64,000 nt of DNA from Watersipora subatra (taxonomy: Eukaryota; Bryozoa; Gymnolaemata; Cheilostomatida; Watersiporidae): the NCBI RefSeq assembly GCF_963576615.1, contig NC_088717.1, forward strand, positions 54,656,526 through 54,720,525, in the 5' to 3' direction. This document shows, one piece after another, positions 47,487 to 59,400 of this stretch. The notes under the pieces are model-generated. The model ran no database searches. It was not told the DNA's origin and saw only the letters and a list, made by a program, of their open reading frames with translations. Position 1 is the first letter of the stretch. Each line of letters begins with the position of its first letter. The translations under genes and the position numbers were made by a program.

Positions 47487-50400
47487 TTCATCCTATTATA
47501 AGAATGCTGACATGACGCTGCCTCATGATGGCTATTTTCAGCGGTTGAGTTGGTACTTTGAGTGTGACAAGTGCCATTACAAAGCCTTCTACATACGTGA
47601 AATTGAAAATCATAGAAAAGTCTGTGGAGAAATAAAGCTGAATGAAATTCATCCGGGTTTCTCAGATGGTATTGTTCTAGCCCCTTTGTTGTCTGACCTA
47701 AAAAGTTATTTAAGAGCTTGTAAACGCTGATTTATAGCGCATTTATTAGACTTGCTATATTTTTGTCAAGGTGAATCCATCAAAAAAAATTTCCCAATTG
47801 TTTTCAGGTTTGCTTGCTCTAGATTGACACATGTTTGTAATTCAAGGCTTTATATTTCAATCACTAATCTGTGTTGGCCTTTTTATATATATAGTGCGTG
47901 GTGCAGCCAACAACATCCGCAGGACCAATGCTACCAGCATTCCAGCTGCTAGAGTGAGTGAAGGATTCCAGGAAGAACTTGTTGCTACTCCTCACAACAT
48001 ATACACACCTGTGAGTCATGTCTGAATGTTCCTCCTAACCTATACACATCTGTGTTACCCACCTCTAGGTACTCCTTATAACCTATACACACAAGTAAGT
48101 TAATCATCTCTGGGTATTCCTTATAACCTATACACACCTGTAAGTTAGTCATCTCTGGGTACTCCTTATAACCTACACACACCTGTAAGTTAATCATCTC
48201 TGGGTATTCCTTATAACCTATACACACCTCTAAGTTAATCATCTCTGGGTATTCCTTATAACCTACACACCTGTAAGTTATTCATCTCTGGGTATTCCTT
48301 ATAACTTCTACACACCTGTAAGTTGGTCATCTCTGGGTATTCCTTATAACCTATACATACCTGTAAGTTAATCATCTCTGGGTACTCTTTATAACCTATA
48401 CACACCTGTAAGTTAATCATCTCTGGGTACTCCTTATAACCTATACACACCTGTAAGTTAATCATCTCTGGCTACTCCTTATAACCTATACACGCACCTG
48501 TAAGTTAATCATCTCTGGGTACTCCTTATAACCTATACACACACCTGTAAGTTAATCATCTCTGGGTACTCCTTTCAACCTATACACACCTGTAAGTTAA
48601 TCATCTCTGGCTACTCCTTACAACCTATACACGCCTGTAAGTTAATCATCTCTGGGTACTCCTTATAACCTATACACACCTGTAAGTTAATCATCTCTGG
48701 GTACTCCTTATAACCTATACACACCTGTAAGTTAATCATCTCTGGGTACTCCTTATAACCTATACACACCTGTAAGTTAATCATCTCTGGGTATTCCTTA
48801 TAACCTATACACACCTGTAAGTTAATCATCTCTGGGTACTCCTTATAACCTATACACACCTGTAAATTAATCATCCTTGGATTGGTCTCATAAACTACAC
48901 ACTCATTTATGTCCCCTCATGTTTAACCTAATCATATTTTGAAACCCCATGTCGCCATGTTGTGCAGTAGAGTTATCTGCATGTAATCACAGATCACAAT
49001 TTGAATCGTGATTTGGCTAACTCGCTAAAATGTAAATGCGCGTATAATCACAACACGGAAAATCTACTTCCATGTTGTGATGTTTTCTTAACGCTGTATC
49101 TTATTCTTTAAAAATGCTGGTCACAACATGTTGGCATAATTATATATTCCTACTAACAAAGCATTGTTCGGTAATAACAACAACGCCACAGAACGATGTG
49201 CTAAAATGTGAATGAAGTTTTATCTTGATCAACACATCTCTCTCTTCTTGGCAAGAATATCATACTTGTTAGTTGTCCACAAATCCATTAATATAATGAA
49301 ATTACTAGATATTACTATATATAGAGATATACTGGAGCATATGTTATAGGACATATATTATGTCGACCCTAAAATGTTTATTTGAGCTCGACAATAAGTC
49401 ACTGAGATTTATTTAAAAAGATTTTTTATTAAAACTATAATTACATTCATAGCGATTATGCGACTTTTAAATATGTTAAATGCAGTATTAAAAAATATAA
49501 ATGCATATTATTAAAAAGATTGGCTACCGTCTAACTAAGGTTTATTTTAACTTTTTCAAGTTTCGGCGCGAAATAATTTGGAAGTTCTCCATTTAATTAT
49601 ACACTTGAGACATCTCGACTGCCTAGTTTCACTATAATTGTACCCACCTCTTGTTTCAATAGGATTAATAAATTTTTGCCGCTTTTTCCTTAACACCTCT
49701 GTAATTTCAGTTTAATGTCAATTGAACTAGTAGTTCATTAGATACCACCTAAATACTGAAAGCATTTCAAACAGGCAGAAACAATGTTTAACGGCTGTTA
49801 ACAGGTGATTGGTGATTAGTTACTAATCACACGCTGGCTGAATTTCTTGGTAATACTCAAAAATAGACTCAGGCGATGAATTAGTCCCAACTCTCACACT
49901 AGGTCAGAGCCTATTGCTGTTGCTACTGCAAAGAAATAAAATCAATTGAATAATAAATAACTTTATTTCGATTTCAGTCAATTTGAAAATTGCCCCCAAT
50001 GAGGACTATATATCTGGGTGACTATGCAATCAAGCTGTATTAAAAAAGAATGTTCAATAAAGCTCGAACATCAAGGATGTAACAAAACTTATCTTATTTG
50101 ATTGACATACATGTATGTAAAGTATGAACTCTGTACTACCATGACAACACTAAGTACACTTTGTGGTGTCAGAGCGTGACTCATGAGTAAATTGTTACAC
50201 ATTATGTCACAAAATACCTTGACTATATACAATGTACATCTCTGTGTACAGAAGTTAAAGAGAGTTTGGAAGCTGCCGTTGATGACTAACGGGATCTATC
50301 AGTTTCTCCTGTTATTAATCAGATAGAGCCTATATAAAACTACTTTTTGAGGGTGTGAAATAAAACCTATGTACTCTATAGTATTTCCATTTTGTTTGCA

Positions 50401-53400
50401 TTGTATTTTGCAAGCTTAGCGCTTCACGATGAATTCAAATGGATTTCGTAATGCTAAGTGCTTACACAGTCAATGAAAGGTTGTGAATACTGTCAAGGAT
50501 CAGGGGTCCTGCTTGTATATACGAGGCGAGGATTTTAAATTTCATAGATCGGTTTTATATTAAAATACATTCTCAAAAGTCAGTTTTATTTTTGGGTTAG
50601 TTTCATTGTCAAGAACTGAGAAGACCGCTATCAACTACCTTGTTATATGTGAGGTTGGCAGGCTTCTATTATATATTAATCGAATGATATTTTCAGGCCC
50701 AAGATTCAGGAACCCCTCAAAGTATTGCACCAACTGCGCTAGTTGATATCAAAACAGAATCCCAAATAAATATGGAATCGGTGGACTTTTCAGGTATGTT
50801 CTCACCATTCACTAGTCCTTCATAACTACTTGCCAACTTTCCTCTTTAGTGCTACATATGAATAGGTCTCAATAGTTTTGCTTGAAGACACGCGTCTTAG
50901 CTGGTACATGTTATTAGGTAACAACATTGCTTTCATGATTGATTGGTGAGGACTTTAGAAAGAGGACCATTTATTAAGGGATAGCTTAAACATCTTAGCC
51001 AACGTTACGTACTGCGTTGTGTTTGCTTTTCTGTATGTGCTTCATTAATGAGATGAAAATGATCTGACACAACTAGTAACAACAGAAGTTATCTCTTATC
51101 ATCTGACACAACTAGTAACAACAGAAGTTATCTCTTATCATCTGACACAACTAGTAACAACAGAAGTTATCTCTTATCATCTGGCACAACTAGTAACAAC
51201 AGAAGTTATCTCTTATCATCTGACACAACTAGTAACAACAGAAGTTATCTCTTATCATCTGACACAACTAGTAACAACAGAAGTTATCTCTTGACATCTG
51301 ACACAACTAGTAACAACAGAAGTTATCTCTTATCATCTGACACAACTAGTAACAACAGAAGTTATCTCTTGACATCTGACACAACTAGTAACAACAGAAG
51401 TTATCTCTTATCATCTGACACAACTAGTAACAACAGAAGTTATCTCTTATCATCTGACACAACTAGTAACAACAGAAGTTATCTCTTATCATCTGACACA
51501 ACTAGTAACAATAGAAGTTATCTCTTATCATCTGACACAACTAGTAACAACAGAAGTTACCTCTTATCATCTGATACAACTAGTAACAACAGAAGTTATC
51601 TCTTATCATCTGACACAACTAGTAACAACAGAAGTTATCTCTTATCATCTGACACAACTAGTAACAACAGAAGTTATCTCTTATCATCTGACACAACTAG
51701 TAACAACAGAAGTTATCTCTTATCATCTGACACAACTAGTAACAATAGAAGTTATCTCTTATCATCTGACACAACTAGTAACAACAGAAGTTACCTCTTA
51801 TCATCTGATACAACTAGTAACAACAGAAGTTATCTCTTATCATCTGACACAACTAGTAACAACAGAAGTTATCTCTTATCATCTGACACAACTAGTAACA
51901 ACAGAAGCTATCTCTTATCATCTGACACAACTAGTAACAACAGAAGTTATCTCTTATCATCTGACACAACTAGTACCAACAGAAGTTATCTCTCATCCTC
52001 TGACACAACTAGTAACAACAGAAGTTATCTCTTATCATCTGACACAACTAGTAACAACAGAAGTTATCTCTTATCATCTGACACAACTAGTAACAACAGA
52101 AATTATCTCTTATCATCTGACACAACTAGTAACAACAGAAGTTATCTCTTATCATCTGACACAACTAGTACCAACAGAAGTTATCTCTCATCCTCTGACA
52201 CAACTAGTAACAACAGAAGTTATCTCTTATCATCTGACACAACTAGTAACAACAGAAGTTATCTCTTATCATCTGACACAACTAGTAACAACAGAAGTTA
52301 CCTCTTATCATCTGACACAACTAGTAACAACAGAAGTTATCTCTTATCATCTGACACAACTAGTAACAACAGAAATTATCTCTTATCATCTGACACAACT
52401 AGTAACAACAGAAGTTATCTCTTATCATCTGACACAACTAGTAACAACAGAAGTTATCTCTTATCATCTGACACAACTAGTAACAACAGAAGTTATCTCT
52501 TATCATCTGACACAACTAGTACCAACAGAAGTTATCTCTCATCCTCTGACACAACTAGTAACAACAGAAGTTATCTCTTATCATCTGACACAACTAGTAA
52601 CAACAGAAGTTATCTCTTATCATCTGACACAACTAGTAACAACAGAAGTTATCTCTTATCATCTGACACAACTAGTAACAACAGAAGTTATCTCTTATCA
52701 TCTGACACAACTAGTAACAACAGAAGTTATCTCTTATCATCTGACACAACTAGTAACAACAGAAGTTATCTCTTATCATCTGATACAACTAGTAACAACA
52801 GAAGTTATCTCTTATCATCTGACACAACTAGTAACAACAGAAGTTATCTCTTATCATCTGACACAACTAGTAACAACAGAAGTTATCTCTTATCATCTGA
52901 CACAACTAGTACCAACAGAAGTTATCTCTCATCCTCTGACACAACTAGTAACAACAGAAGTTATCTCTTATCATCTGACACAACTAGTAACAACAGAAGT
53001 TATCTCTTATCATCTGACACAACTAGTAACAACAGAAATTATCTCTTATCATCTGACACAACTAGTAACAACAGAAGTTATCTCTTATCATCTGACACAA
53101 CTAGTACCAACAGAAGTTATCTCTCATCCTCTGACACAACTAGTAACAACAGAAGTTATCTCTTATCATCTGACACAACTAGTAACAACAGAAGTTATCT
53201 CTTATCATCTGACACAACTAGTACCAACAGAAGTTACCTCTTATCATCTGACACAACTAGTAACAACAGAAGTTATCTCTTATCATCTGACACAACTAGT
53301 AACAACAGAAGTTATCTCTCAACCTCTGACACAACTAGTAACAACAGAAGTTATCTCTTATCATCTGACTTAACTAGTAACAACAGAAGTTATCTCTTAT

Positions 53401-56400
53401 CATCTGACACAACTAGTAACAACAGAAGTTATCTCTTATCATCTGACACAACTAGTAACAACAGAAGTTATCTCTTATCATCTGACACAACTAGTAACAA
53501 CAGAAGTTATCTCTCAACCTCTGACACAACTAGTACCAACAGAAGTTACCTCTTATCATCTGACACAACTAGTAACAACAGAAGTTATCTCTTATCGTCT
53601 GACACAACTAGTAACAACAGAAGTTATCTCTCAACCTCTGACACAACTAGTAACAACAGAAGTTATCTCTTATCATCTGACACAACTAGTAACAACAGAA
53701 GTTATCTCTTATCATCTGACACAACTAGTAACAACAGAAGTTATCTCTCAACCTCTGACACAACTAGTAACAACAGAAGTTATCTCTTATCATCTGACAC
53801 AACTAGTAACAACAGAAGTTATCTCTTATCATCTGACACAACTAGTACCAACAGAAGTTACCTCTTATCATCTGACACAACTAGTAACAACAGAAGTTAT
53901 CTCTTATCATCTGACACAACTAGTAACAACAGAAGTTATCTCTTATCATCTGACACAACTAGTAACAACAGAAGTTATCTCTTATCATCTGACACAACTA
54001 GTACCAACAGAAGTTAACTCTCAACCTCTGACACAACTAGTTAAGTTGTTATGTTTTTTGCAGGATCTGGCAAAAGGAAAAAGCCCAAACCTAAAGGAGC
54101 TAAAAGAAAGTCAATGAAAATCAGTGGCGTATCGACTACACCTTGTGCTTCGAGTAAGACCAGAACTGTGTGGAAATATATTTACAGAATCAGTGTCATT
54201 GTAATGCATGGATGCATGGCTCTTTCAAAGGTCTTGAGTTACTAATATTAGATACACTTTTTCAGGTGAAAAGCCGCAAGAGGTCGCAAGTCGTGATTTT
54301 TCATCTGCTGACTCTTCTACTAACAATCAAAATCCATGGGAGTCGTTTGAACACATTTTGGTATCCGCAGGTATTGCAAGTAAACTGTGTGTTTCTCACT
54401 GTCTCATATCATTGCTCTAGCTACTGTTTATTGTATCAGTATGTTCTACAGACCTACTAAGAGTATGCTGCATGCAAGTCTGGTAGACACATGATGCTAG
54501 GTGCATGATGTTTACTAGTAACCGGCGGTCTAGCGCCTCATGGCAGATCATAATGCCTATAAAGCGTGGAGTATCAGTATCCTCACATTTACGCTGTAAT
54601 GCAAGAGGTGATTAATTGGTGATGGGGTCAAAATGTGAGGTTTTGGTGACTGTTCAAATCCCATGCAATGTAATCTTTTTTTCCCCAACACCCTACCATA
54701 CAGATACGGCTGTTATACTAAAGGTTCCTCAGCCGTTTGCCAAGTTGTTCCTCTTTATTGAGATAGCTTAGATGTTAAGGTTTTGACTGTAATTGAAGGC
54801 GAGCTTTAACCAGAGACTCCGACTGTAATTAAATAGCTTAACAATGAACATACACAAAATTTTAGTAGATTTCATCAGAAATTATCGGTATTTTTCTATC
54901 ATTTGGGATTGTTTTTGATATTTGGGGTGATCTGACTACCAGGATGTTTCAAGATTAAAATTTACAAAACTTGATCGCGGTTAAAAGGCTCAGATCAAGC
55001 GAAAGTGTGATTATGAAATCTATAGTTGCAAAGGGACTGAGTAAAGACGCACAAAGACAATAGGCAACATCAACTATAGCAGCTATAGCTGCTAGTTACG
55101 TCATTCCGCATGTATTTTTCTTCTGAGCGTTTCAACCATGATCAAGTTTTGTCAACTTTAATCTATAAATACTTTGGCAGTCAGATCACCTCAAACACTA
55201 ACAACAATAGCAAATGATAGAAAAGTGCCAATATTTTCTGATAAAATTTCCCAAAATTTTGTTCAAACTGTAACTGTCATGTACAACTTTTATCGTATTT
55301 TGTAGGTAAATCAGACACTCTGATTCCGATTTTGTACTCAAAATAAATATTGGTCCACTAACTTTCAAAGTCATGAAGGCTTTTTTAAAGCGTTTCAATA
55401 TCGGTTTGGAAAACAACACGATCGACACAACAAGCTCCGCCCATAAATATGTGACGTAGCCTAGCTTTTTAGGAAAGGAAATCAAGGATGTTTAGTCTGA
55501 TTTAGAATGATATATAGAATAAGACTTTATATCATTTATAAGAATATATAGAATGACCTATTATTATCTAAAGTCAGCCTACAAAGTAATCTGTCTTTTA
55601 TGAAAAGTAGATAAACTATTTAAAATCGCTCGTAGCTTGTTACAGGATGTTTAGTAGGCTGAACGCCGAGAAAAATGAGCACAAAAAAGCGCAATTTTGT
55701 CACAAGCTAGCATTGTTATCGCGCTTTTTTGAGTATTCTGTGTATTTATTTTACGCGTATGTACAATATAACCTTTTTATTTTAGTAGAAAAAGTATGTG
55801 GTTTTGATTGTGTTTGTAGATGGTGACACTAAAGAATTCGCCAGTCAACCAGGAAAAGTTCGTAAAGTCCGAAAAGGTCAGTCAGCGACGTAGAGCTAGA
55901 TACCGAATTGTTGATGATCAAGTTACTTAAAGGTTGACTTGCAACAAAATTCACATTACAGTTATTTGGTATCAAAAGATTCACCATGTTTTACTCTGTT
56001 GTGTTGTAGGTGCCAAATATGTGGAAATTTGATTACAAACTCTTAAAAGCTCAAAAACGAACAGTTGATCGCAGCCATCACAAAAACGCTGTAGTTTGGA
56101 ATTTCTTTATTTTGATGACGTTTTCAAACATGGTTATTGTGTTGAAATTAAAGGCTAATAAACGGCTCAATATAAAACGTTTCATAACACTAGTTATGAC
56201 AAACATGTCGGGTTCTACTGGAAAGCTCGTAGGAATATAGATGCTCGCTACTTAACAGTTTCATTTCAGCCTGGTCTAATCATCTAGTCGTAATTTGATT
56301 ATGTGCCCCATACGTCCTGCCAAATGTGGCAACCTTTTTCGACTATCGCAGGTGACCAACTGACTCGTCATGTTTATCAGAGGACGATATGCACTCCTTT

Positions 56401-59400
56401 TAGCAAAGGTTAAAAAATTTAATGATTTTTACCGTAGGTTTTAAAATATCAGTGCTCAAAGTGACAGCATTACAATAATGATGAAACAGATGCGTAAGGA
56501 CAATTATAGACATGGTTTTATTGAATGCGTAAAGTATATTTGTGAGAATATTTTTACAAATGAGGTTGCATGAAAGTGTAAACAGAAGCCATCGTGTTCA
56601 CGTATGTCCCCTTTTGAGCCGTTTTGGAAAGGAATTCCAATCTACGGCGTTTTCGTGATGGCTGCCATTAACTGTTCGTTTTTGAGCTTCTAAGAGCTTG
56701 TATTCACCGTTACACATATTTTGCAACTACAACACAGCAGAGTAAGACATGGAGAGTGGTTTGATACAAAATAACTAATGTGAATTTTGTTGCAACTAAA
56801 CCTTCAAGTTGTTATATGATGTTATTTGGGAAATTGTGAATTGAAGTTGTCCTCTTTTTGTTGTCAGAAACCTGGTTTTTTATTACGGCACTTGGGTCAC
56901 TTTCTTCATCTCATTCGTACTGTTACACTCGATTGTAAACTCCGCTCAATCCAATAGCAGTTGACATATTCAATTCTGTAAAGTCATAAAGCCGTTCCAG
57001 CGGTTTTTTGACAGTGCGCGGTTCATTTGCTTGTTGCATGGCAACGACTAACAGTAGCTAAGTGATTTTTAGCTGTGTTTTCCACAAAATTCTTTACAAG
57101 ATACAGCCTATTGGAAAACTAATGTTGCCCAATTGAGTGGCTGTACATTTTCCCCAAATCAGGAATAAAAACAAAGGCTACATTGCTTGAGTCTTATATC
57201 CAGTTTAATTTTCTTATGGCTATGAAATGAGTAACACAATCAACTTAAATTTGTTCTGTGAAGTCTCTGGGAGTTTCTGATTCTGGTTCAACCTATGAAA
57301 AGCATTTTAACAAAGTGTTTGATCAACTGATCTGACTGGTTAGACACCCTTTCCCAACTACCGGTTTTTAAAGGTGTTTTTGTTTAGGAAGTTTCTCAGT
57401 AAGAAACTCTTACGCCTAGAAATGAATTTTTTAGTTTGTGCAGAAAAGATTATTCTTGTACATAGATTTAGTTTCAACTGCAACAGCAAGTTGTACGTCA
57501 TACTATATATTTTTTCGCTCTCCATTTTCATCAAGGTAAGGGTCACCCTTCATTTTGGCGAAATGGCTACCCGTGGGTGTACAAATGTTCAAAGTGCTGA
57601 AGACACTCAAAAGAGTCTTTCTATTTGGGAGTCAGAGTCTGAAATTAGCAGTCGATAAAGTGATAGTGAGTTGGGTGATCCTGATTTTTTAGCAGGTCCA
57701 GGTGATATGACGCTGAATGAGCCACATTTTATTCATCGTACACATGGGCGCCCCACTTCCACACCCATTGAGAGGTTGCAAAACAAAAAACACCTTATAG
57801 ATTACTGTAACGCTGACCAAAACTGTGTGGTATGCAGCACACCCGCAAACCATAAACGTACCCACTTTGTTTGCACAGGCTGCTCTGACACTCCACATTT
57901 ACAGCCAAACCACTGTTTCGAACCAACTGTGTATCACACCGAACTCAACTATAAGTTGAAGGCATCTTTTATTATCTATGCCGATTATTTGGCACTTTTT
58001 CACACTGATTTCACTGATTTTACATTTAGCATGTGGTTCTTTTATGCCTCTGACTTCCACTGGTTTTACTTTTCTTTTCAAGATTTAAATATTTTTTTCT
58101 TCTACTTTTGAAGATGAAAGGCACACATAGTTTTTGGTTTTCTTTCATTTCTGTCATGGGCAGGCAGCAAGAATTTTTTTATTTTATTTTGCTTTTGAGT
58201 GAAAAGGTTACTATTACTCCCTATTGATTTGTTACTCATCATTGCTTATCCCTGTAGTTATTTATTATGTTTATTATGTTATTATGGTCTATTTTTATAA
58301 AGAAAAGCAAAAGTGCAAAACCAACGAAAACAAAAAAAACACAAAAATGAAAACGTCAAGCGAATTCGTACTCACAACTCCTCGTTGCCCTTGATAGAAA
58401 CATGCCCCCTGTAGTGTAAAGTAATAAAGCTACTATGATGACAAGGTTTCGGTGCTCACCATGATGTACATGACTAACATGAGAGATCACAAAACATGTG
58501 TAACATTACTTTTTAGTTCTTATAGCCAATAATCTCCTGCATATTAGGGGTTGAAGATTATTTCTCTAAACCGTTTTTATGGAATGGAAGAATTTAGGAA
58601 AGCTAGCTTTTTATATATCATCAGATAAGTTGATCAAAATCTTTGTTAAAACAGTTTTGATCAGTTAAAGCAGAATCAGAAAAGAAATTTCTCAAAATGA
58701 ACATTGATTGTGTTACTCGTTTCTTAGCGGTAAGAAAAATTAACCAGATTTTCCATCAATTTTACCTTCCTTTTTTATTATAGAACTATAGAACCCATTA
58801 ATTTGGTGATATAGGGTTTCAAATAGCTTGTATCTTGTTGAGAATTTTGTGGAGAACACAGATAAAAAAATATTTAGCTATTGTTAGTGGCTGCCATGCA
58901 ACAAGCAAATGAAGTGCGCAATATTATAAAGCCGCTAGTACCAGTTAGCCGACTTTGAAGAGATGATATCTATTATTATAAAAAATCTTATTTAAATTTA
59001 TTAATCTATATATATATATATATGTATATATGAATCGCAGTGTTTGTTTGTCTTTTGTTTATCTTTCGTCCGTGTGTCCAGTTATAGCGATTAAAATCTA
59101 GCAATTAAAAACTCGCGGAATTAAACTCACAACATTCAAATCACAAGTCTACAAACAGTAGACTTAGCTCATTGCTTTTAACCACTGAGCTAAGCTGTTC
59201 TTATTATCCTTAAAGGTTGACTTGCAACAAAATTCACATTACAGTTATTTGATATCAAAAGATTCACCATGTCTTAACATGGTGAATCTAAAGCTAAGGC
59301 TAAAAAATTAAACGAATTTTTACGGTAAGTTATAAGATATCACTGCTAAAAGTGATAGCATTACAATGACGATAAAACAGTCGCGTAAGAACGATAGACA

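Larger units (their letters stand above)
56985..58962 (+). mobile_element. internally deleted piggyBac-like element
   Basis: Long inverted repeats: left about 56985-57340 (CATTTGCTTGTTGCATGGCA, TCCACAAAATTCTTTACAAG, TTTGATCAACTGATCTGA) against right about 58600-58962. Between them is a shortened piggyBac transposase reading frame. Exact ends and TTAA flanks were not resolved. Confidence 0.65.

Noticed and set aside
47985..48874. Minus-strand repeats MINLQVCIGYKEYPE as coding
   Set aside because: By-product of the 45 bp minisatellite; blocks are broken by frame-changing units and lack splice or start signals.
48000..48875. CRISPR-like array
   Set aside because: The units are contiguous with no unique spacers, in a eukaryotic intron.
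51291..54017. 908-codon open frame as a real protein gene
   Set aside because: It is the 39 bp minisatellite read in a frame whose length is divisible by three. It has no ATG start and no in-phase acceptor. Kept as a repeat and discussed as a finding.
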